39,079 bases of DNA, from assembly GCA_039812545.1 (NCBI GenBank), contig JBDIAR010000004.1, forward strand, positions 1 through 39,079, read 5' to 3'. This DNA comes from JBDIAR01 sp039812545. GTDB taxonomy: Bacteria > Actinomycetota > Actinomycetes > Actinomycetales > Dermatophilaceae. Shown here piece by piece: positions 8,077 through 15,753 of the stretch. The notes under the pieces are model-generated. The model had not been told where the DNA came from, searched no databases, and was given only the letters and a program-made list of their open reading frames with translations. The position numbers and the translations under genes are program-made. The stretch's first letter is position 1; each line of letters opens with the position of its first letter.

Positions 8077-9465
8077 TCAGCACTCCACCACGTTGACGGC
8101 CAGCCCGCCGCGCGCGGTCTCCTTGTACTTGTCCTTCATGTCGTACCCGGTCTCGCGCATCGTCTTGACCACCTTGTCCAGCGACACCAGGTGGTGGCCG
8201 TCGCCGCGCATCGCGGTGCGGGCGGCCGTGATGGCCTTGACCGCGGCGATGGCATTGCGTTCGATGCACGGGATCTGCACCAGCCCGCCGATCGGGTCGC
8301 AGGTCAGCCCGAGATTGTGTTCCATGCCGATCTCCGCGGCGTTCTCGACCTGCAGCGGTGTCCCGCCGAGCACCTCGGCGAACCCGGCCGCCGCCATCGA
8401 ACACGCCGACCCGACTTCGCCCTGACAGCCCACCTCGGCCCCGGAGATCGACGCCGTCTCCTTGTAGATCGTCCCGATCGCACCGGCCGTCAACAGGAAC
8501 CGCACCACACCTTCCTCGTCCGCGCCCGGCACGAATCGCGTGTAGTAATGCAGCACCGCCGGGATGATACCGGCCGCCCCGTTCGTCGGCGCCGTGACGA
8601 TTCGCCCGCCGGCGGCGTTCTCCTCGTTGACCGCCAAGGCATACAGGGCGATGTAGTCGAGCCCGAGCAGCGGGTCGTCGGTGCGGCCCTCGACGGCCAG
8701 TCGCCGCGCCAGTTCCGGGGCGCGGCGTCGCACTCGCAGCCCGCCCGGCAGGATGCCCTCGGCGTGCATCCCGTTCTCCACGCAGGCCTGCATGACGTCC
8801 CAGATGTGCAGCAACCGGCCACGTAGCTCGGATTCGGTATGCCAGGTCAGCTCGTTCTCCAGGGCGATCCGGGCGATCGACAGACCGGTGAGTTCGCTGT
8901 GACCGAGGAGTTCGGCGCCGGTGGCGAAGGGGTACGGCGGGGCCGCCCCGACGCGGCGATTGTGCCGCCGTTCCGACCGGGACTGGGCGAGCTCGTCGTC
9001 GGTGACCACGAAACCACCGCCGATCGAGTAGTACGTCTGGCGGCTCAACTCGACGCCCGCCGCGTCGTATGCCGCGATGCGCATCCCGTTCGGGTGCCGG
9101 GGCAGCGACTCCTCCAGGTGCAGCACCAGGTCCGACTCCGGATCGAACCCGATGTCGTGGTGGCCCGCCAACCGGATCCGCCGGCGCTCTCGAACCCCTG
9201 CGACGACGGATCGGGCGGTTCGCGGATCGACCTCCTCGGGCTTCTCACCGAGCAGCCCCAGGATGCACGCGGTGTCCGAGCCGTGCCCGATCCCCGTGGC
9301 GCCGAGCGACCCGAACAGGTCGACCCGCACCCGCGCCACCTCGTCGAGCAGCCCGACCTCGCTCACGTCCCGCACGAAGCGATGGGCGGCCCGCATCGGT
9401 CCGACGGTGTGCGAACTCGACGGTCCGATGCCGATGGAGAAGAGGTCGAAGACACTGAGTGCCAT
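8077..9465 (-). CDS. sdaA: L-serine ammonia-lyase, single-chain iron-sulfur type
   Basis: This enzyme deaminates L-serine to pyruvate and ammonia. The 462-residue length fits the fused single-chain form. The N terminus has the typical SIGIGPSSSHTVGPMRAAHRF motif, and the C-terminal catalytic half has GCQGEVGSACSMAAAG and later Cys residues in LGLTCDPIGG and VQIPCIERN, expected ligands of the 4Fe-4S cluster that activates serine. The gene is transcribed away from the GntR gene at 9546, leaving about 80 bases for divergent promoters. The LD-carboxypeptidase-like gene follows it directly. Confidence 0.92.
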   Translation of the reverse strand: MALSVFDLFSIGIGPSSSHTVGPMRAAHRFVRDVSEVGLLDEVARVRVDLFGSLGATGIGHGSDTACILGLLGEKPEEVDPRTARSVVAGVRERRRIRLAGHHDIGFDPESDLVLHLEESLPRHPNGMRIAAYDAAGVELSRQTYYSIGGGFVVTDDELAQSRSERRHNRRVGAAPPYPFATGAELLGHSELTGLSIARIALENELTWHTESELRGRLLHIWDVMQACVENGMHAEGILPGGLRVRRRAPELARRLAVEGRTDDPLLGLDYIALYALAVNEENAAGGRIVTAPTNGAAGIIPAVLHYYTRFVPGADEEGVVRFLLTAGAIGTIYKETASISGAEVGCQGEVGSACSMAAAGFAEVLGGTPLQVENAAEIGMEHNLGLTCDPIGGLVQIPCIERNAIAAVKAITAARTAMRGDGHHLVSLDKVVKTMRETGYDMKDKYKETARGGLAVNVVEC

Positions 9466-9508
9466 GAGCGCACGCTACCGGCAGACCTGCCGCGCGTCCC
9501 TCTCGGGT

Positions 9509-9539
9509 TGCCGGCAGCCCGGATTGTCGGCATTACGCT
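9509..9539 (+). promoter_or_regulatory. Putative promoter of the GntR gene, leaderless geometry
   Basis: TTGCCG at 9509-9514 and TACGCT at 9534-9539 are separated by 19 bases. The -10 ends six bases before the ATG at 9546 and no Shine-Dalgarno sequence is present. Confidence 0.4.
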
Positions 9540-9545
9540 GACGGT

Positions 9546-10304
9546 ATGCCGCCCGTCCCGTTGCGCGTCACCTTGGACCGGCGAAGCAACGTGCCGATGT
9601 ACCGCCAGCTCGCCGACCAGTTGAGTCAGGCGATCAGTTCGGGTCGGCTCCAGCCCGGCGACGCCGTCGAGAACGAACTCTCGCTCGCCGCGCGCCTGGG
9701 GCTGTCCCGGCCGACCGTCCGCCGCGCGATCGCCGAACTCGCCAACCAGGGTCTGGTCGTGCGCCGCCGCGGCGTCGGCACCAAGGTGGCCCGCCAGGTC
9801 GTCCAATCCGGCGACACCGTCACCAGCCTGCACGACGACCTCACGGCCGTCGGCCGCGGCATCACGACGCGAATCCTGGCTCTGGACAAGGGCGTTGTCT
9901 ACCCGACGGCAGCCACCGCGCTCGGCCTGGAACCGCAGACCCCGCTCGTCTTCGTCCAGCGGTTGCGCCTCGCCGACGGCGACCCGCTGGCCATCCTCAC
10001 GAACTGGCTGCCACCGGCATACGCCGATGTCACCCGAGCAGAACTCCTCTCCGCCGGGCTGTATGCCCTGTTGCGCTCCCGCGGCGACGAACCGGTCCAC
10101 GGCCGGCAGATCATCCGGGCCCGGCCGCCGACGGGCGAGCAGCGGCGGCTGTTGAAGATGACCCGGGCCGACGCCGTCCTGCAGCTGACCCGCTGGACCA
10201 GTGACGAGCAGGGCCGGCCGGTCGAATACGGCGAACACTGCTACCGCGGCGACCAGTACGCCTTCGAGGTCGAGGTCCGACCGCAGTCCCTGCTCGAGCG
10301 CTGA
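9546..10304 (+). CDS. GntR family transcriptional regulator, HutC subfamily
   Basis: This 252-residue regulator has an N-terminal winged helix-turn-helix (about residues 15-80, with VPMYRQLADQL, ENELSLAARLGLSRPTVRRA and NQGLVVRRRGVGTKV). It is followed by a UTRA ligand-binding domain (about 95-245), as in the HutC/FarR group. These proteins usually repress nearby genes and release DNA on binding a small metabolite. The inositol-1-phosphate synthase gene starts 156 bases downstream behind a promoter rich in inverted repeats, so ino1 is the natural candidate target; that is inference. The start codon lies inside the abundant GGTATGCC word. Confidence 0.88.
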   Translation: MPPVPLRVTLDRRSNVPMYRQLADQLSQAISSGRLQPGDAVENELSLAARLGLSRPTVRRAIAELANQGLVVRRRGVGTKVARQVVQSGDTVTSLHDDLTAVGRGITTRILALDKGVVYPTAATALGLEPQTPLVFVQRLRLADGDPLAILTNWLPPAYADVTRAELLSAGLYALLRSRGDEPVHGRQIIRARPPTGEQRRLLKMTRADAVLQLTRWTSDEQGRPVEYGEHCYRGDQYAFEVEVRPQSLLER

Positions 10305-10377
10305 GCCGCTCGTCGGCTGACGGCGTCGTCTCGGCCGACCGTTCGGCGACGACCCGCGCCGGCTTCCGCGTGGCGAT

Positions 10378-10434
10378 TTGACAAAGAACCCGTTTGTCTC
10401 GTCAGATAAGCATACAAAGTCCGTCTTTGTATGC
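10378..10434 (+). promoter_or_regulatory. ino1 promoter region with two inverted-repeat operators
   Basis: TTGACA at 10378-10383 is a consensus -35. A candidate -10 is TCAGAT at 10402-10407. Two dyads overlap this promoter: GACAAA / TTTGTC (10380-10385 and 10393-10398, seven-base spacer), and the perfect ten-base arms GCATACAAAG / CTTTGTATGC (10410-10419 and 10425-10434, five-base spacer). Both share a TTTGT half-site. One covers the -35 and the other the expected start of transcription, as repressor sites would. Confidence 0.65.
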
Positions 10435-10460
10435 CACATGCTCGGTGAAGGAGAACCCCT

Positions 10461-11540
10461 ATGGCACCCATCCGCGTCGCGATCGTCGGAGTCGGCAACT
10501 GCGCGAGTTCGCTCGTCCAGGGGGTGACCTACTACCGCGATGCGCACCCGGAGGCCACGGTGCCGGGGCTCATGCACGTCCTGTTCGGCGACTACCACGT
10601 TCGCGACGTCCAGTTCGTCGCGGCCTTCGACGTCGACGCGAAGAAGGTGGGCCTGGACCTGGCGGACGCCATCAAGGCGAGCGAGAACAACACGATCACC
10701 TTCGCCAAGGTCGAGCCGACCGGCGTCACGGTGCAGCGCGGCCACACCCACGACGGGCTGGGCAAGTACTACCGGCAGACCATCGAGGAGTCCGACGCGG
10801 AGCCGGTCGACATCGTCGCGGTGTTGCGGGAGCGCAAGGTCGACGTCCTGGTGTCCTACCTGCCGGTGGGTTCGGAGGAGGCCGACAAGTACTACGCGCA
10901 GTGTGCGATCGACGCGAAGGTGGCCTTCGTCAACGCGCTGCCGGTGTTCATCGCCTCGGATCCGGTGTGGGCCAAGAAGTTCCGCGACGCCGGCGTGCCG
11001 ATCATCGGCGACGACATCAAGAGCCAGGTGGGTGCGACGATCACGCACCGGGTGATGGCCAAGCTCTTCGAGGACCGCGGCGTGGTCCTGGACCGCACGT
11101 ACCAGCTGAACGTCGGCGGCAATATGGACTTCAAGAACATGCTGGAGCGCGAGCGCCTGGAGTCCAAGAAGATCTCCAAGACCCAGGCGGTCACGTCCAA
11201 TCTGGACGGCGAGTTGGGCGAGCGCAATGTCCACATCGGGCCGTCGGATTACGTGGCCTGGTTGGACGACCGCAAGTGGGCGTACGTGCGGCTGGAGGGT
11301 CGCGCGTTCGGGGACGTCCCGTTGAACCTGGAGTACAAGCTCGAGGTGTGGGACTCGCCGAACTCGGCGGGCATCATCATCGACGCGATCCGGGCGGCGA
11401 AGATCGCCAAGGACCGTGGCATCGGCGGGGCGTTGCTGTCGCCGGCCGCCTACCTGATGAAGTCTCCGCCGGAGCAGCGGCCGGACGACATCGGCCGGGC
11501 GCGGCTGGAGGGCTTCATCCGAGGTGACGAGCCCCGCTGA
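10461..11540 (+). CDS. ino1: myo-inositol-1-phosphate synthase
   Basis: This enzyme converts glucose 6-phosphate to 1L-myo-inositol 1-phosphate with NAD+, the first step toward phosphatidylinositol and mycothiol in actinobacteria. The 359-residue protein has the Rossmann motif VAIVGVGNCASS at its N terminus. Conserved family blocks include VSYLPVGSEEADKYY, VPIIGDDIKSQVGATITHR, LNVGGNMDF and the catalytic-lysine region LEYKLEVWDSPNSAG. The size matches the short actinobacterial/archaeal form. GAAGGAG precedes the ATG. The gene lies downstream of a GntR regulator and upstream of a class A PBP, as in related genomes with the ino1-ponA order. Confidence 0.95.
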   Translation: MAPIRVAIVGVGNCASSLVQGVTYYRDAHPEATVPGLMHVLFGDYHVRDVQFVAAFDVDAKKVGLDLADAIKASENNTITFAKVEPTGVTVQRGHTHDGLGKYYRQTIEESDAEPVDIVAVLRERKVDVLVSYLPVGSEEADKYYAQCAIDAKVAFVNALPVFIASDPVWAKKFRDAGVPIIGDDIKSQVGATITHRVMAKLFEDRGVVLDRTYQLNVGGNMDFKNMLERERLESKKISKTQAVTSNLDGELGERNVHIGPSDYVAWLDDRKWAYVRLEGRAFGDVPLNLEYKLEVWDSPNSAGIIIDAIRAAKIAKDRGIGGALLSPAAYLMKSPPEQRPDDIGRARLEGFIRGDEPR

Positions 11541-11731
11541 CGCCTTGGCGAGGAGGTAAGCGCAGCGGAAGGGTTGCGAGCTTGCGAGCACCCCTGGAGC
11601 GAAGCGGCGACGAGCTGAGGCCGATGTCATGGCGACGAAGCGGGGCAGAAGGTACAGCCCCGCTGATCCCTTGGCTCACGGGAGGCGGGGTCATACTGGA
11701 TAGCGCACTCGTCGCCTGCTGAAGGAGTCCG

Positions 11732-13924
11732 ATGGCCCGCGCAGCCGGCCGCACGTCCGCGGCGTCTAAGAGGCGTTCGACCAAGCCTCGCAGCCGGGGG
11801 CGGCGGCTCCTGAAATGGCTCGGGCTCGGTTCGGCGTCGCTGTTCCTCGTCGGGCTGATCGCTTTTCTGATCGCCTGGTTCACCATTCAGATTCCAAGCC
11901 CGAACGAGTTGGCCACCGCTGAGGCCTCGATCCTCTACTACGCCGACGGCAAGACGGAGATCCAACGCCTGAGCACCATCAACCGCGAGTCGATCCCGTT
12001 GTCGCAGATTCCCGCCCAGGTCCAGCACGCGATGATCGCAGCGGAAGACCGGGATTTCTACAGCAACTCGGGGGTGTCCCCGGCGGGCATCGCCCGGGCG
12101 ATCAAGTCCGGGGTCAGCGGCGGTCAACGGGTGGGCGGTTCGACGATCACCCAGCAGTACGTGAAGAACTACTACCTCACGCAGGAGCAGACGATCTCCC
12201 GGAAGTTCTCGGAGATCATCTTGTCGCTGAAGATCGACGGGCAGCTGTCGAAGGACGAGATCCTCGCCAACTACCTGAACACGATCTATTACGGGCGCGG
12301 GGCGTACGGCATACAGACGGCCGCGAAGTCCTACTTCGGCAAGGGCGCGCAGAACCTCACGGTCGCCGAGGGCGCGTTGTTGGCCAGCGTGATCCGCGGG
12401 CCGAGCCTGTACGACCCGTCGATCTCGGCGAAGACGCTCGCCAACGCCAAGGAGCGCTTCGGGTACGTCCTGGACGGCATGGTCGAGCAGGGCTGGCTCA
12501 CCCCGGCCGAACGAGCCACGACGGTCTTCCCGACGGTGCTGAAACCGGCGAGCCGGGCGGCCGTCGGCGGCCCACAGGGATATATCGTGGCCGCCGCCCG
12601 TCAGGAGTTGGCCGCGCTCGGCTATGACGAGGACCAGATCTCCGGCGGCGGGTTGCGGATCGTCACGACGATCGACAAGCGGACCGAGGACGCCGCGATC
12701 ACCGCGATGACCAAGAACCTGCCGACCGGCAAGGACGCCGTCGGTCTCAACGCCGGCCTGGTGGCGATCAAGCCCGGCGACGGCGCGATCCTGGCGCTCT
12801 ACGGCGGCAAGGATTTCGCCGCCAACCAGTTCTCGGCCGCCACCGATGCCCACCTGCAGGCGGGGTCGACGTTCAAACCGTTCTGTCTGCTCGCGGCGGT
12901 GAGCAAGGGCATCTCGACGAACACCCGCTTCAACGGCAACTCCCCGGTCGCGTTCCCGGAGATCCCCGAACACCCCATCCCGAACTTCGGCGACCGGTCC
13001 TACGGCATGGTGACCATGCGCCGGGCCACCGCGCGATCGATCAACACGGCATACGTCGGCCTCAACCTGCAGATCGGCCCGGAGGCGACCAAGGCGGCCG
13101 CGATCGCCGCCGGCATACCGGCGGACACCCCCGGGCTCGACGCCACGCCGACCAATGTGCTGGGGACCGCGTCGCCGCGGGTCATCGACATCGCCGACGC
13201 GTATGCCACGATCGCCGCCCAGGGCACGTATGCCAAGCCGTACCTGCTCAAGTCCGTCACCTCCAGCGTCAACCCCGACGTCGACTACACCGCGACCCCG
13301 CAGACCCGGGCGGCGTTCGGGAAGGACGTGACCGCCGACGTGACCGAGGCGATGACGCAGACCGTGCTGCCCGGCGGGACCGCGACCAAGCTGCAGGGCC
13401 TCGACCGCCCCGTGGCCGGCAAGACCGGGACGAGCAACGAGAACAAGTCGGTGTGGTTCGCCGGTTTCGTCCCGCAGATGTCGATCGCGGTCGGCATGTA
13501 CAAGGACGTCGGCGGGGTGGCGATGCCGCTGCAGGACATCGCCGGGTACGAGTCGCTGACCGGGGGGACCTTCCCGACGTCGATCTGGTACGACTTCGCC
13601 GACGTCGCCTTCGAGGGTATGCCGGTGAAGGAATTCCCCGCTCGGGTCGGGATCGGGGACGATCAGGTGGGTGGCCAGGCGTCGGTCGACACCGCGACGG
13701 CCACCCCCAGTTCGACGACCACCACCTCGGCCTCCCCGACGGTGACGACCCCGCCGTCGACCCGTACCCCGACGACGTCGCCCTCGCCTGCCACGGCCAC
13801 CCCGGGCACCGCGACCACGACCCCCCAGATCACGACCCCCCAGATCACGACGCCCCAGGTCACGACGCCCACGGGGAAGGTGACGACCTCGGCAACGGCC
13901 CCGCCGGCGGGCACGACGCCCTGA
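11732..13924 (+). CDS. Class A penicillin-binding protein (bifunctional)
   Basis: This 730-residue cell-wall polymerase is anchored by one N-terminal membrane helix (about 33-55) after a basic cytoplasmic tail. The glycosyltransferase (GT51) domain shows EDRDFY with its catalytic Glu, GGSTITQQ, RKFSEIILSLKI and YLNTIYYGRGAYG. The transpeptidase domain has the SxxK motif STFKPF with Ser379 as nucleophile, SIN as SxN near 437, and KTGTSN near 565. The tail is Thr/Pro-rich and contains tandem TTPQI units. GAAGGAG lies five bases before the ATG. Its place upstream of the GT87-like gene and rpsF matches ponA in mycobacteria. Confidence 0.94.
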   Translation: MARAAGRTSAASKRRSTKPRSRGRRLLKWLGLGSASLFLVGLIAFLIAWFTIQIPSPNELATAEASILYYADGKTEIQRLSTINRESIPLSQIPAQVQHAMIAAEDRDFYSNSGVSPAGIARAIKSGVSGGQRVGGSTITQQYVKNYYLTQEQTISRKFSEIILSLKIDGQLSKDEILANYLNTIYYGRGAYGIQTAAKSYFGKGAQNLTVAEGALLASVIRGPSLYDPSISAKTLANAKERFGYVLDGMVEQGWLTPAERATTVFPTVLKPASRAAVGGPQGYIVAAARQELAALGYDEDQISGGGLRIVTTIDKRTEDAAITAMTKNLPTGKDAVGLNAGLVAIKPGDGAILALYGGKDFAANQFSAATDAHLQAGSTFKPFCLLAAVSKGISTNTRFNGNSPVAFPEIPEHPIPNFGDRSYGMVTMRRATARSINTAYVGLNLQIGPEATKAAAIAAGIPADTPGLDATPTNVLGTASPRVIDIADAYATIAAQGTYAKPYLLKSVTSSVNPDVDYTATPQTRAAFGKDVTADVTEAMTQTVLPGGTATKLQGLDRPVAGKTGTSNENKSVWFAGFVPQMSIAVGMYKDVGGVAMPLQDIAGYESLTGGTFPTSIWYDFADVAFEGMPVKEFPARVGIGDDQVGGQASVDTATATPSSTTTTSASPTVTTPPSTRTPTTSPSPATATPGTATTTPQITTPQITTPQVTTPTGKVTTSATAPPAGTTP
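13817..13861 (+). repeat. 15-base tandem repeat in the PBP tail
   Basis: Three head-to-tail units of ACGACCCCCCAGATC (the last with two substitutions) encode TTPQI-TTPQI-TTPQV. Slippage could change the length of the disordered C-terminal tail between strains. Confidence 0.8.
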
Positions 13925-14070
13925 GCGGTGACGACCGTTCGCAGCTTCGGTGAGGATTCGCAGGCTCCCAACTACCCGCGCGCCGTCTCGGCGGGATAGG
14001 CTGGGCACTCCGGACGCCCTCGCAGGCGGCCGTGTGACTGGGGGTCATTGTTGAACAGTGTCCCCCGTCC

Positions 14071-14116
14071 GCCGGGTGGGGCGGGCTCCCCCCCACCGCA
14101 CCCTGCCCCACCCGGC
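14071..14116. repeat. Hairpin repeat, copy A
   Basis: Arms GCCGGGTGGGGC (14071-14082) and GCCCCACCCGGC (14105-14116) are perfectly complementary, with a C-rich 22-base loop containing CTCCCCCCCACCGC. Copy B, 416 bases downstream, has identical arms and a nearly identical loop. Confidence 0.8.
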
Positions 14117-14242
14117 CCTCAAGATCGCCTCCTGAGATCACCTCCGTCCGCCAACCTCTTTCACCCCGTCGGGGCAATCTGTTTGGCGGACAGTGGATCT
14201 CGGGTGAACACGACACCTGCGTCGGGTCGGCCCGGCGCCGCC

Positions 14243-14272
14243 TTGACGCACCGGAGACCCCCGACATAGGGT
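14243..14272 (+). promoter_or_regulatory. Probable mtnA promoter
   Basis: TTGACG (14243-14248) and TAGGGT (14267-14272) are spaced by 18 bases. Transcription would begin near 14279, over 360 bases before the mtnA start codon. An imperfect dyad TTTGTTCG/CGGACAAA covers about 14272-14294. Confidence 0.55.
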
Positions 14273-14278
14273 TTGTTC

Positions 14279-14642
14279 GCAATGATCGGACAAAGCTGAC
14301 ACGGGGGGTCGTCGTCAGCGAAGCCGGTCATGCCGGACCTGGAGACGGGCATCACGTCGTCTCCCCGTGACCTGCGGTCCGAACCCAGCCCGACCACCGT
14401 CGAGCACGGTTCGCACCGCTCCCCTCGACCAGAACCCCCGCCGGTGCGGTCGACCCTGGACCGGAGGCGCACGCGCCTCCGTAGACGCCGGGTGGGGCGA
14501 TGCTCCCCCCACCGCTCCCGCCCCACCCGGCCCCGGTCCAACACCCGTCACCAACCCGTACCCTCTGCCAAACCCCGCACCCGCCGCCAACCCGCCTGTC
14601 GCCAGCCGCACCTGTCGCCAACCCGCCGGAGGATCGCCGCCC
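14279..14642 (+). promoter_or_regulatory. Long structured 5' leader of mtnA
   Basis: If the promoter at 14243-14272 is right, the mtnA mRNA has a leader of about 364 bases. It holds successive potential hairpins: GCTGAC/GTCAGC (14295-14319), CCGG-TCATG-CCGG (about 14324-14336), GAGACG/CGTCTC, GGAGGCGC/GCGCCTCC (14463-14480) and the strong 12-base stem at 14487-14531. The last 100 bases before GGAGG are unusually low in G and rich in CCAACCC-type repeats. I cannot match it to a known riboswitch class. Confidence 0.35.
14487..14531. repeat. Hairpin repeat, copy B
   Basis: It has the same perfect 12-base arms as copy A (14487-14498 and 14520-14531), with a 21-base loop containing GCTCCCCCCACCGC. 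It lies inside the predicted mtnA leader. Confidence 0.8.
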
Positions 14643-15689
14643 ATGGTCAGTGCGATCGAGTGGCGAGCGGGGCCACCGCCGAGCATCCGCCTGCTGGACC
14701 AGACCCGGCTCCCGCATACCGTCAGCTACCTCGACGTGACGACGCTCGACGACCTCAGAGCAGCCATCTCCTCCCTGGCGGTTCGCGGCGCGCCCGCCCT
14801 CGGGGGCGCCGGAGCCCTCGGTGTCGCGCTCGCCTTGGCCCAGGCTGAGCGCGAGTCGTGGGACGAGACGACCCTCGCCGCCGAACTCGACCGGCTGCGC
14901 GCCACCCGCCCCACCGCCGTCAACCTCGCGTGGGCCGTCGATCGGATCCGGCCGTTGATCCCGCAGGGTCGAGACGCGGTCCTGGCGGCGGCCCAGAGGC
15001 TCGTCGCCGAGGACGGGGCCGCCAACCGCGAACTGTCCGGCATCGGGGCCGATTGGATCGAGCAACGGGTATGCCGAGAGCGTGGCCGGCGCGAGGTACG
15101 CGTGGCCACCCACTGCAACACCGGCGCACTCGCGACGACCGCGTGGGGCACGGCATACGGGATCATCCACACCCTGCACGAGCGCCGCCGACTGGGACTG
15201 GTGTACGTCGACGAGACCCGACCGCTGCTCCAGGGCACCCGGTTGACCAGCTGGGAACTCCACCAGGACGGCATCGAGCATGTCGTCCAGGCCGACGGCG
15301 CGGCGGCCGGGACGATCCTGCGCGGCCTCGTCGACGTCGTGATCTTCGGCGCCGACCGGATCACCGCCAACGGCGATGTCGCCAACAAGGTCGGTTCGGT
15401 GGCCCTGGCCCTGGCCGCCGCGCGGGCCGGAATCCCGTGTGTCGTGGCCGCGCCGAGTTCGACGGTCGACCTGGCGACCGCGACCGGTGCCGACATCGAG
15501 ATCGAGGAGCGCGGTGCGGACGAGGTGCTCACGCTCGCCGGGGTCCCGCTGGCGACGCCGGGCACCCGGGCGTGGAACCCCGCGTTCGACGTCACCCCGC
15601 ACGACCTGGTCTCGGCGATCGTCACCGAACGCGGGCTCGTCGAACCCGCCGTCGCCGGCCCCGGCGCGCTCGCGGCGCTCCTGGCATAG
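14643..15689 (+). CDS. mtnA: S-methyl-5-thioribose-1-phosphate isomerase
   Basis: This enzyme isomerises 5-methylthioribose 1-phosphate to the ribulose form in the methionine salvage pathway. The 348-residue protein shows the family blocks AVRGAPALGGAGALG, VATHCNTGALATTAWGTA, VYVDETRPLLQG and FGADRITANGDVANKVGS. Catalytic Cys158 and Asp238 fall at the positions expected from characterised MtnA proteins. The ATG at 14643 follows GGAGG and gives the normal family length; the frame is open further upstream but that part is Pro/Arg-rich non-coding sequence. No other salvage gene is in the window. It sits between the PBP and the GT87-like gene, where relatives have no mtnA. Confidence 0.93.
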   Translation: MVSAIEWRAGPPPSIRLLDQTRLPHTVSYLDVTTLDDLRAAISSLAVRGAPALGGAGALGVALALAQAERESWDETTLAAELDRLRATRPTAVNLAWAVDRIRPLIPQGRDAVLAAAQRLVAEDGAANRELSGIGADWIEQRVCRERGRREVRVATHCNTGALATTAWGTAYGIIHTLHERRRLGLVYVDETRPLLQGTRLTSWELHQDGIEHVVQADGAAAGTILRGLVDVVIFGADRITANGDVANKVGSVALALAAARAGIPCVVAAPSSTVDLATATGADIEIEERGADEVLTLAGVPLATPGTRAWNPAFDVTPHDLVSAIVTERGLVEPAVAGPGALAALLA

Positions 15690-15740
15690 CGCCCGGGCCG
15701 GGGTCCCGCGATAGCACCGCTCGCACCGGCATACGGGTCG

Positions 15741-15746
15741 TAGGCT
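15741..15746 (+). promoter_or_regulatory. Putative -10 hexamer, leaderless geometry
   Basis: TAGGCT ends seven bases before the ATG at 15754, with no ribosome binding site between them. Confidence 0.35.
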
Positions 15747-15753
15747 TGCCGGC

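Larger units (their letters stand above)
13925..14642. other. 718-base gene-free region with structured elements upstream of mtnA
   Basis: No convincing gene lies here; long open frames on both strands are GC-driven. It contains one hairpin repeated twice (14071-14116 and 14487-14531). It also contains a nine-base dyad GTCCGCCAA/TTGGCGGAC at 14146-14191 enclosing a CCCC-GTC-GGGG hairpin, a good promoter at 14243-14272, and a leader of about 360 bases with several more hairpins before mtnA. Confidence 0.7.

Noticed and set aside
9363..14008. Very long minus-strand frames opposite ino1 and the PBP gene
   Set aside because: They lie opposite well-supported genes, have low-complexity composition and show no recognisable domain.
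13925..14642. Small proteins in the gap before mtnA
   Set aside because: Open frames here are Pro/Arg-rich on every frame, lack ribosome binding sites and coincide with hairpins and repeats.
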